Shown in pieces: positions 1-5,180 of a stretch of DNA of 7,434 nucleotides. Where the stretch lies: assembly GCA_030835185.1 (NCBI GenBank), contig JAUQWL010000222.1:1-7434 (forward strand), read 5' to 3'. The position numbers were made by a program, and so were the translations under genes. The DNA is from Solirubrobacterales bacterium. GTDB taxonomy: Bacteria > Actinomycetota > Thermoleophilia > Solirubrobacterales > 70-9. The notes beneath the pieces are model-generated. The model had not been told where the DNA came from. It made no database searches and saw only the letters and a list, made by a program, of their open reading frames with translations. Each line of letters starts with the position of its first letter. Positions within the stretch are counted from its first letter, which is position 1.

Positions 1-4
1 GTGA

Positions 5-10
5 TAACGT
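5..10 (+). promoter_or_regulatory. Possible -10 element for a leaderless transcript of the XRE-cupin gene
   Basis: TAACGT fits the TANNNT pattern of actinobacterial -10 hexamers and ends 6 nt before the GTG at 17, so transcription would begin at or next to the start codon. No Shine-Dalgarno-like sequence lies between 1 and 16, which agrees with a leaderless mRNA. Any -35 region would lie before the window, so this rests on one short degenerate hexamer. Confidence 0.3.
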
Positions 11-16
11 ACATTC

Positions 17-688
17 GTGGCAAGAACAGCAACAGCGACTCCCCGGGCAAGAACCGGGGCCGGCAGTGATGCCGCAGTCTCGGATTTCGATCCCACAGAG
101 GCGGCCAGGACCGCCCCGGGCACCGAGGGCGCCGCAGCGGGCGCCCGGATCAAAGCCCTGCGCGAAGCGATGTCCTACTCGCTGAGGGATCTCTCCGAGA
201 GGAGCGGCGTGAGCCCCACAATGCTCTCCCAGGTCGAGCGGGGGGCGACCAGTCCTACTCTGACCGTCGCCTCGCGCATTGCGTCAGGTCTGGATCTCAG
301 TCTTTCCCAGCTCTTGCGGCTGGACGAAGCACCGCATGTGGTCGTCGGACGTGCCGGCGATCATCGCAACCATGAGCGCGGCGGCCATCGGATCGAAGAG
401 CTGACACCACCCCTGCCGGGTCTGAGGGCCGACGTCTCAGAGCACGAACTCGACCCCGGAAGCATCACCGGCACCCCCGGTGACGCCCCGATGCACGAGC
501 CGGGCAGCCGCGAAACCGCGGTCGTCCTCGACGGCGAAGTCGTCCTGGTCTTCGGTCGGGACAACTATCGGCTCGGTCCCGGTGACAGCGTCACTTTTGA
601 TGCCGATCTGCCACACCATTTCGAGAACCAGAGCGACGAGCCGACCAGGTTCATCGCCGTCATCGCCGCCGGCCTCCGTCGCGGCTAG
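17..688 (+). CDS. XRE-family transcriptional regulator with C-terminal cupin domain
   Basis: This 223-aa protein is a predicted cytoplasmic DNA-binding regulator. Residues 1-42 are an Ala/Thr/Arg-rich, probably disordered tail. Residues 43-101 form the XRE/Cro-type helix-turn-helix, with LRDLSERSGVSPTMLSQVER and the following TSPTLTVASRIASGL typical of this class. Residues about 125-220 form a small cupin barrel: H160 and E166 fit the first cupin motif, and GPGDSVTFDADLPHHFEN (188-205, with H200/H201) the second. Such proteins usually sense a small ligand through the cupin and act near their own locus; the ligand here cannot be read. GTG at 17 is the first possible start, because this frame has stop codons at 2-4 and 5-7, and no good alternative precedes the HTH. 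leuC starts 11 nt downstream, so co-transcription is likely and control of the leu genes is an inference. Function class is near certain, target unknown. Confidence 0.93.
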   Translation: MARTATATPRARTGAGSDAAVSDFDPTEAARTAPGTEGAAAGARIKALREAMSYSLRDLSERSGVSPTMLSQVERGATSPTLTVASRIASGLDLSLSQLLRLDEAPHVVVGRAGDHRNHERGGHRIEELTPPLPGLRADVSEHELDPGSITGTPGDAPMHEPGSRETAVVLDGEVVLVFGRDNYRLGPGDSVTFDADLPHHFENQSDEPTRFIAVIAAGLRRG

Positions 689-689
689 G

Positions 690-695
690 AAGGAG
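690..695 (+). promoter_or_regulatory. Ribosome binding site of leuC
   Basis: AAGGAG lies 4 nt before the GTG at 700, immediately after the TAG stop (686-688) of the regulator gene. Spacing is on the short side. The alternative in-frame ATG at 712 would be 16 nt away, too far, so GTG 700 is preferred. Confidence 0.7.
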
Positions 696-699
696 AACA

Positions 700-2085
700 G
701 TGCCGAAAACGATGTTCGAAAAGATCTGGGAGGCCCATGAGGTCAGGGACGAACTGATCTACATCGACCTGCACCTGGTCCACGAGGTCACTTCGCCACA
801 GGCCTTCGAGGGTCTGCGCATGACCGGGCGCAAGCTGCGTCGCCCCGACAAGACGATCGCTACCGCCGATCACAACGTGCCCACCGACGGCACCCCGACC
901 GCCAGGCTGATCGCCGACACGCTTTCGCGCAAGCAGGTCGAGACCCTTGAGAAGAACGCCGCGGACTTTGGCGTACCCGTTTACAGCCTCGGTTCCGCCA
1001 CCCAGGGCATCGTCCATGTCATCGGCCCGGAACTCGGCCTGACCCAGCCCGGGATGACGATCGTCTGCGGTGACTCACACACCTCCACACACGGTGCATT
1101 TGGTGCGCTGGCCTTCGGCATCGGGACTTCCGAGGTCGAGCACGTGATGGCCACGCAGACCCTGGTCCAGCGACGGCCGAAGACCATGCGCATCAACTAC
1201 CGCGGCACGCTGGGCGACGGGGTCACTTCGAAAGACCTGATCCTGGCAACCATCGGCGAGCTCGGGACCGGCGGGATGTCCGGTTACGTAGTCGAGTACG
1301 CCGGCGAGGCGATCCGTAACCTGACCATGGAGCAGCGCCTGACCGTATGCAACATGACCATCGAAGGCGGCGGCAGGGCGGGCATGATCGCTCCCGACGA
1401 AACGACCTACGAGTACATGCGCGACAGGCCCGGGGTACCCGACGATTTCGAGGCCGCGGTCGAGGGCTGGAAGCAGCTGCCGACCGACGACGGAGCCGTT
1501 TTCGACCACGAGATCGAGATCGACGCGTCGGCGATCTCTCCGATGGTCACCTGGGGCACTACTCCGGGAATGGTCGTCCAGGCCGGCGGTCGCGTCCCGG
1601 ATCCGGCTGACATGGGCACTCCGGCCCAGCGGGAGTCCGCCGAGCGGGCCCTGCAGTACATGGGACTGGAAGCCGGCACCCCGATCGAAGAGATCCGACC
1701 CGAGCGGGTCTTCATCGGATCCTGCACCAACTCGCGGATCTCTGATCTCCGTGAAGCTGCCGGCGCGATAAAGGGACGCAAGGTCGCCGAGTCGATCCGG
1801 GCCATGGTCGTTCCCGGCTCCAGCCTGGTCAAGGCCCAGGCGGAAGAAGAGGGTCTCGACCGGATCTTCGAGGAGGCGGGCTTCGAATGGCGCGGTGCCG
1901 GCTGTTCGATGTGCCTGGGAATGAACCCCGACATCCTGATCGAAGGTGAACGCTGTGCCTCAACCTCGAACCGCAACTTCGAAGGGCGACAGGGCAAGGG
2001 TGGCCGCACGCATCTGGTCAGTCCGACGATGGCAACTGCGGCGGCGATCGAAGGTCATTTCGTCGACATCAGGAACTGGAACTGA
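700..2085 (+). CDS. leuC: 3-isopropylmalate dehydratase large subunit (LeuC, bacterial single-domain type)
   Basis: LeuC is the large subunit of isopropylmalate isomerase. It pairs with LeuD to convert 2-isopropylmalate to 3-isopropylmalate, and in many organisms also (R)-citramalate to 3-methylmalate. The 461-aa length is close to the usual ~465-470 aa of bacterial LeuC. Aconitase-family signatures are intact: ADHNVPT (56-62), CGDSHTSTHGAFGALAFGIG (123-142), IGSCTNSR (339-346) and GCSMCLGMN (401-409). C342, C402 and C405 are the three ligands of the [4Fe-4S] cluster. The C-terminus has the usual STSNRNFEGRQG segment (421-432) for substrate binding. The start gives MPKTMFEKIWEAHEV, the normal N-terminus of the family. 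It follows the regulator gene closely and leuD comes after 46 nt, so it belongs to one operon. No defect is seen. Confidence 0.98.
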   Translation: MPKTMFEKIWEAHEVRDELIYIDLHLVHEVTSPQAFEGLRMTGRKLRRPDKTIATADHNVPTDGTPTARLIADTLSRKQVETLEKNAADFGVPVYSLGSATQGIVHVIGPELGLTQPGMTIVCGDSHTSTHGAFGALAFGIGTSEVEHVMATQTLVQRRPKTMRINYRGTLGDGVTSKDLILATIGELGTGGMSGYVVEYAGEAIRNLTMEQRLTVCNMTIEGGGRAGMIAPDETTYEYMRDRPGVPDDFEAAVEGWKQLPTDDGAVFDHEIEIDASAISPMVTWGTTPGMVVQAGGRVPDPADMGTPAQRESAERALQYMGLEAGTPIEEIRPERVFIGSCTNSRISDLREAAGAIKGRKVAESIRAMVVPGSSLVKAQAEEEGLDRIFEEAGFEWRGAGCSMCLGMNPDILIEGERCASTSNRNFEGRQGKGGRTHLVSPTMATAAAIEGHFVDIRNWN

Positions 2086-2131
2086 GCCGCGCCGCGCGCG
2101 CTGCGAAGTCGGTAAACGAAAGCAGAGAGAT

Positions 2132-2698
2132 ATGGAAGCGATAGACATCATCGAAGGGCCGGTTACGTTGCTCGACCGCAGCGACGTCGACACCGACCAG
2201 ATAATCCCCAAGCAGTTCCTCAAGAGAGTCGAGCGGACCGGCTTCGGGGAGTTCCTGTTCTACGACTGGATCCGCGACGGCGAGATCGAACTCGAACCGA
2301 ATCCGATCCTCGTCTCGGGGCGCAACTTCGGTTCCGGGTCTTCGCGTGAGCACGCGGTCTGGGCGCTCGATCAGTTCGGCTTCCAGGCCGTCGTCGCACC
2401 GTCCTTCTCGGACATCTTCTTCTCGAACTGCACCAAGAACGGGTTCCTGCCGGTAGCGCTCGATGAAGAAGACTGCCAGGCGCTGGCCACGGCAGGGAGG
2501 GGCCGGATCGACCTGGAATCCCAGACCGTTTCGTGGGAGGGGGGAGAGGCATCGTTCGAGATCGACCCCGAAATCAAACGCCGGCTGCTCGGCGGTCTCG
2601 ACGACATCGCCCTGACCCTGCAGTCTGAAGACGAAATCACGGCCTTCGAGAGCGGGCCCGGCGGAAGCTACGGCCCGGTGACCACCGCGCTCGACTGA
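2132..2698 (+). CDS. leuD: 3-isopropylmalate dehydratase small subunit (LeuD)
   Basis: LeuD is the swivel-domain subunit that completes the LeuCD isomerase. The 188-aa protein begins MEAIDIIEGPVTLLDRSDVDTDQIIPKQFLKR in spirit of the family: the VDTDQIIPKQFLK block (about 19-31) and the GRNFGSGSSREHAVWAL block (about 63-79), whose GSGSSRE loop contacts the substrate, are both intact. The C-terminal 20 residues are Gly/Ser-rich and probably flexible. ATG 2132 is the first start codon in this frame after the leuC stop; the frame is open further upstream into leuC but has no start codon in the gap. The ribosome binding site is weak (GAGAG at 2125-2129, 2 nt before the start), so translation may depend partly on coupling to leuC. 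The 46-nt gap contains a GC-alternating run near 2087-2104 with no assigned role. Confidence 0.97.
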   Translation: MEAIDIIEGPVTLLDRSDVDTDQIIPKQFLKRVERTGFGEFLFYDWIRDGEIELEPNPILVSGRNFGSGSSREHAVWALDQFGFQAVVAPSFSDIFFSNCTKNGFLPVALDEEDCQALATAGRGRIDLESQTVSWEGGEASFEIDPEIKRRLLGGLDDIALTLQSEDEITAFESGPGGSYGPVTTALD

Positions 2699-2703
2699 GC
2701 ACG

Positions 2704-2874
2704 GTGCGCACGGGTCCGGGAGTCGCCGGCCACCACCTGTTCCCGATGTTCAGTGACCGCATGATGGAGGTCATGGGGCAGCCGCAGAGCTTCCAGTACG
2801 TTCGCCCAAATATCATCGCCGGCCGGGACCGACCGGAACAGCGATCCGACCCACCGCCGACGACCGACGGCTGA
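2704..2874 (+). CDS. Possible small protein of 56 aa between leuD and leuB, unrecognised
   Basis: An open frame with GTG at 2704 and TGA at 2872-2874 fills most of the 196-nt gap between leuD and leuB, starting 5 nt after the leuD stop and ending 20 nt before the leuB start. By hand count, about 46 of 56 codons end in G or C, similar to the neighbouring genes. It would encode a protein with a central segment VAGHHLFPMFSDRMMEVMG and QSFQYVRPNIIAGRDRP, and a Pro/Asp/Arg-rich, probably disordered tail. No family is recognised. Against a real gene: there is no convincing Shine-Dalgarno site before GTG 2704 or the internal ATGs (2746, 2761), and both other-strand frames here are open too, as is common in high-GC DNA. 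It may be a genuine small protein translated by coupling to leuD, the decayed 3' end of a lost gene, or chance. Confidence 0.35.
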   Translation: MRTGPGVAGHHLFPMFSDRMMEVMGQPQSFQYVRPNIIAGRDRPEQRSDPPPTTDG

Positions 2875-2878
2875 ATAC

Positions 2879-2884
2879 AAGGAG
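2879..2884 (+). promoter_or_regulatory. Ribosome binding site that fixes the TTG start of leuB
   Basis: AAGGAG lies 10 nt before TTG 2895. The next residues read MSEAHSIVVLAGDGIGPEI, the normal LeuB N-terminus, and no ATG or GTG in frame fits better, so the rare TTG start is well supported. Confidence 0.8.
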
Positions 2885-2894
2885 AGTCCAGAAC

Positions 2895-3983
2895 TTGAGT
2901 GAAGCACACAGCATCGTCGTACTCGCCGGAGACGGCATCGGACCTGAAATCGTCGGAGCGACCCGCCAGGTGCTCAACCGGATCGGGTCATTCGACTACA
3001 AGGAGCATCTGATCGGCGGGATCTCGATCGACGAGAATGGCACCGCGCTGACCGAAGGCGTGATCGACGACTGCCGCACCTCGGACGCCGTGCTGCTCGG
3101 AGCCGTGGGTGGCCCGAAGTGGGATGAAGTCGTCGCCAGGGATCCGCAGGCACCGCGACCCGAACAGGGACTGCTCGGCATCCGTAAGGCGCTCGGGCTC
3201 TACGCCAATCTGCGTCCGGTCAAGCCGTCCGCCGCACTTATCGGGTCGAGCCCGCTCAAGGAGGACCGGATTCGCGGAACCGACCTGCTTGTGGTGAGGG
3301 AGCTGACCGGGGGCATCTACTTCGGTGAGAGCGGCCGCGACGGCGACACCGCCCACGACGACTGCGCATACTCGGTCGTTGAGATCGAGCGGATTGCCCG
3401 GACGGCATTCGAAGCAGCCAGACAGCGTGCGGTCGGCCGCCAGGCGGGACCGAGGGTGACCTCGGTCGACAAGGCCAACGTGATGGAAACGTCGAGACTG
3501 TGGCGGGAAACAGTGAAGGCCGTCGCCGTCGACTACGCGGATGTCGAACTCGACCACATGCTGGTCGACAACACAGCGATGCAGCTGGTTTCGAGGCCGA
3601 CCGATTTCGACGTGATCGTCACCGAGAACCTTTTTGGAGACATCCTGAGCGACGAAGCGGCTATGTTGACCGGATCGCTCGGCATGCTGCCGTCCGCCAG
3701 CATCGGAGGCGAAGGCGAGCCCGGCCTGTTCGAGCCCGTACACGGTTCGGCCCCGGACATCGCCGGCCAGGGTGTGGCGAATCCCCTGGCGACGATGCTG
3801 TCGGCAGCGATGATGCTCCGCTACGGACTCGACCTGCCGGCCGAGGCCGACCGGATCGAGTCGGCAGTCGATGCCGTGCTCGACTCCGGCCTGCGGACGC
3901 CTGATCTGTTCACCGGGAGCGAAGGGGAGACCGAGGCCGGGACCTCAGAGGTCACCTCCGCGGTTCTGGCTGAACTGGCCTGA
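2895..3983 (+). CDS. leuB: 3-isopropylmalate dehydrogenase (LeuB)
   Basis: LeuB is the NAD-dependent oxidative decarboxylase that turns 3-isopropylmalate into 4-methyl-2-oxopentanoate. With CimA upstream in the pathway it would also turn 3-methylmalate into 2-oxobutyrate. The 362-aa length is usual. Visible landmarks are the GDGIGPEI nucleotide-side motif (12-19), substrate-binding arginines R97, R107 and R135, the catalytic pair Y142 (in LTGGIYFGE) and K193 (in DKANVMETSRLWRE), metal-binding D225, D249 and D253 (DNTAMQ, GDILSDEAA), and the NAD-binding GLFEPVHGSAPDIAGQG segment (277-293). These features fit LeuB rather than isocitrate or tartrate dehydrogenase, as does the leuCD context. The C-terminal ~20 residues (Glu/Thr/Ser-rich) look variable. 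Nothing is missing. Confidence 0.97.
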   Translation: MSEAHSIVVLAGDGIGPEIVGATRQVLNRIGSFDYKEHLIGGISIDENGTALTEGVIDDCRTSDAVLLGAVGGPKWDEVVARDPQAPRPEQGLLGIRKALGLYANLRPVKPSAALIGSSPLKEDRIRGTDLLVVRELTGGIYFGESGRDGDTAHDDCAYSVVEIERIARTAFEAARQRAVGRQAGPRVTSVDKANVMETSRLWRETVKAVAVDYADVELDHMLVDNTAMQLVSRPTDFDVIVTENLFGDILSDEAAMLTGSLGMLPSASIGGEGEPGLFEPVHGSAPDIAGQGVANPLATMLSAAMMLRYGLDLPAEADRIESAVDAVLDSGLRTPDLFTGSEGETEAGTSEVTSAVLAELA

Positions 3984-4012
3984 TCGTGCACCGCAGGGAG
4001 GGGCTGCGCGGC

Positions 4013-4018
4013 TAGAGT
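4013..4018 (+). promoter_or_regulatory. Weak -10-like hexamer upstream of ilvE
   Basis: TAGAGT in the 100-nt gap between leuB and ilvE matches TANNNT and 4 of 6 positions of TATAAT. No clear -35 box stands 16-19 nt upstream (the region reads accgca). A second candidate, TACCAT at 4046-4051, is equally weak. The gap also has a 5-bp hairpin (CGCAG 3992-3996 with CTGCG 4004-4008) without a T-run. An internal ilvE promoter is possible, but readthrough from leuB is as likely. Confidence 0.25.
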
Positions 4019-4071
4019 GGGGTGGTGCGTCGGGCGTGACCGGCGTACCATGCGCCAATCCGGAATCGAAC

Positions 4072-4077
4072 GAGGAG
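4072..4077 (+). promoter_or_regulatory. Ribosome binding site that fixes the GTG start of ilvE
   Basis: GAGGAG lies 6 nt before GTG 4084. The frame is open further upstream, back to an ATG at 3871 inside leuB, but the extra residues are Arg/Pro/Gly-rich and unlike any IlvE, so the start is set here. Confidence 0.8.
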
Positions 4078-4083
4078 AAAGCA

Positions 4084-5034
4084 GTGGAAAAGGCTGAGTT
4101 CATATGGCAAAGCGGCAAGTTCGTCCCGTGGGATGAGGCGCAGGTCCATGTTCTGAGTCACGGCCTCCATTACGGAACCGGCGTTTTCGAGGGCATCCGC
4201 TGCTATGACGGCGAAAAGGGACCGGCGGTCTTCCGGCACGCCGAACACGTCGAGCGCTTCTTCGATTCCGCCCGCATGTATTTCCTGGACATCGGGTTCA
4301 GCCAGGACGAGGTGGCTGAAGCGGTTCGGGAGTTGATCAGGCGAAACGGGCTTCGCGACTGTTATATCCGTCCGCTGGCCTTCCGCGGCTACGGTGAGAT
4401 GGGTCTTTACGCCAAGACCGCGCCGGTCGAGCTGATCATCGCCGTCTGGCCGTGGGGTGCTTACCTGGGCGAAGCCGGCAAGGAGCACGGCATCCGGGCG
4501 AAGGTCTCGTCCTGGCGCAGAATCTCCTCGGCCAGCCTGATTCCTCACGCCAAAGCATCGGGTCAGTACCTGAACTCGATCCTCGCCAAGACGGAGTCGG
4601 CCAACGCCGGCTATGAGGAAGCGATCCTTCTCGACGAGCGAGGCTTCGTCTGCGAGGGCTCGGGCGAGAACATCTTCGTGGTCAAGAACGGCAAGGTAGC
4701 CACGCCGCCTCAGGTCGCCTCGATCCTCGACGGCATCACCCGGAAGTCGGTCATACAGATCCTCGAAGACAGCGGGTACTCCGTGATCGAGCGCGATATG
4801 GCCCGTTCGGAGCTCTACAACGCCGATGAGGTCTTCATGTGCGGCACGGCCGCTGAAGTAGTGCCGGTCCGCGAGATCGACGAGCACCCGCTCGGTGAGC
4901 CGGGCGAGGTCACGAAGCTGGTCCAGTCGCGTTACGAAGACGCGATCTACGGGCGCCTGCCCGAGTACCACGAATGGCTCGATCTGGTCGGCGAGCCCGA
5001 GCCGGCGGCCGAACCGAGTAAAGTCAACGGCTGA
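4084..5034 (+). CDS. ilvE: Branched-chain amino acid aminotransferase (IlvE, PLP fold type IV)
   Basis: IlvE transfers the amino group between glutamate and the 2-oxo acids of Leu, Ile and Val, the last step of all three pathways. From GTG 4084 the protein has 316 aa, usual for the ~300-310-aa bacterial enzyme. The N-terminal IWQSGKFVPWDEAQVHVLSH and GLHYGTGVFEGIRCY (27-41) are typical of class-IV aminotransferases. K157, in HAKASGQYLNS, is the expected Schiff-base lysine. CEGSGENIF (190-198, with E191) and GTAAEVVPV (254-262) are the usual cofactor- and substrate-binding loops. These motifs favour IlvE over D-amino acid aminotransferase or aminodeoxychorismate lyase, as does the context between leuB and cimA. 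The last ~15 residues (Glu/Pro/Ala-rich) extend beyond the fold. The TGA stop shares its last base with a leader ORF start. Confidence 0.96.
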   Translation: MEKAEFIWQSGKFVPWDEAQVHVLSHGLHYGTGVFEGIRCYDGEKGPAVFRHAEHVERFFDSARMYFLDIGFSQDEVAEAVRELIRRNGLRDCYIRPLAFRGYGEMGLYAKTAPVELIIAVWPWGAYLGEAGKEHGIRAKVSSWRRISSASLIPHAKASGQYLNSILAKTESANAGYEEAILLDERGFVCEGSGENIFVVKNGKVATPPQVASILDGITRKSVIQILEDSGYSVIERDMARSELYNADEVFMCGTAAEVVPVREIDEHPLGEPGEVTKLVQSRYEDAIYGRLPEYHEWLDLVGEPEPAAEPSKVNG

Positions 5035-5093
5035 TGCTTCGCCTCTTTCCGGAAATCACGCTGATCGCCCGAATTACGGGTGCTGTGGGCTGA
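5034..5093 (+). CDS. Putative 19-aa leader peptide rich in branched-chain residues, upstream of cimA
   Basis: ATG at 5034-5036 overlaps the ilvE stop codon by one base (TGATG), an arrangement that favours re-initiation by ribosomes finishing ilvE. The peptide reads MLRLFPEITLIARITGAVG and then stops at TGA 5091-5093. Seven of 19 residues are Leu, Ile or Val (L2, L4, I8, L10, I11, I14, V18), and the core is ITLIARIT. The stop codon falls at the tip of a strong hairpin (5083-5103). In leader-peptide attenuators, ribosome stalling at codons for the pathway's end product selects between alternative RNA folds, and these features fit that plan. The Leu/Ile codons are spread out rather than in a tight run, there is no clear independent ribosome binding site, and such a short ORF could arise by chance. 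Confidence 0.45.
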   Translation: MLRLFPEITLIARITGAVG

Positions 5094-5153
5094 GAGCCCA
5101 CGGCAACGCGGTGCTGCCGCGTCCGGCTTGCCGGAGATGACATCCATCTCCGG
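5083..5153 (+). promoter_or_regulatory. Attenuator-like leader RNA with four tandem hairpins, two mutually exclusive
   Basis: Hand folding gives: hairpin A, GTGGGCT (5085-5091) with AGCCCAC (5095-5101), loop GAG, extendable to 5083/5103; hairpin B, ACGCGG (5106-5111) with CCGCGT (5117-5122); hairpin C, TCCGGC (5122-5127) with GCCGGA (5130-5135); hairpin D, CCGGAGATG (5131-5139) with CATCTCCGG (5145-5153), 9 perfect pairs with loop ACATC. C and D share 5131-5135 and cannot coexist, B and C compete for 5122, and CGGCA (5101-5105) can pair with TGCCG (5115-5119) as an alternative to A plus B. Together with the mini-ORF ending inside A, this looks like a switch controlling cimA. It matches no riboswitch class I know. 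No folding energies were computed. Confidence 0.5.
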
Positions 5154-5162
5154 AGTTGATTT
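5131..5162 (+). terminator. Candidate attenuator terminator before cimA
   Basis: The perfect 9-bp GC-rich stem-loop at 5131-5153 is followed by AGTTGATTT, which has five T in nine bases but no continuous T-run. It ends 27 nt before the cimA start. It could be a conditional intrinsic terminator of the U-poor kind often proposed in high-GC bacteria, or a structure that affects translation of cimA. The ribosome binding site (5167-5172) lies outside the stem, so direct sequestration by this hairpin is not evident. Confidence 0.35.
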
Positions 5163-5166
5163 CCTG

Positions 5167-5172
5167 AAAGGA
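5167..5172 (+). promoter_or_regulatory. Ribosome binding site of cimA
   Basis: AAAGGA lies 8 nt before ATG 5181. It supports this start and lies just downstream of the leader hairpins. Confidence 0.7.
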
Positions 5173-5180
5173 CAGCAGTA

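Noticed and set aside
2087..2104. GC-alternating run between leuC and leuD as a special structure
   Set aside because: It is short and consistent with the high base composition; no repeat or symmetric structure stands out.
1946..2131. Upstream extension of the leuD frame into leuC
   Set aside because: The extra residues are Arg-rich and non-homologous to LeuD, they overlap the conserved C-terminus of LeuC, and ATG 2132 gives the correct LeuD N-terminus.
2637..2909. Minus-strand open frames across the leuD-leuB gap
   Set aside because: Two overlapping minus frames are open here, but neither has a recognised domain, and they run into leuD and the leuB start. The + frame is better placed in the operon, though this is not decisive.
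2988..3743. A 251-codon minus-strand frame opposite leuB
   Set aside because: It is antisense to intact LeuB and has no motifs; treated as a shadow.
3992..4008. Hairpin after leuB as a terminator
   Set aside because: It has only 5 bp with a 7-nt loop and no following T-run, and the next gene is on the same strand and in the same pathway.
3871..4083. Upstream extension of the ilvE frame into leuB
   Set aside because: The extension overlaps the leuB 3' end in another frame. A good ribosome binding site precedes GTG 4084, which gives the standard IlvE N-terminus.
4012..4971. A 319-codon open frame on the minus strand opposite ilvE
   Set aside because: It lies entirely antisense to a well-supported IlvE and has no recognisable motifs. 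Long antisense frames are expected opposite high-GC3 genes.
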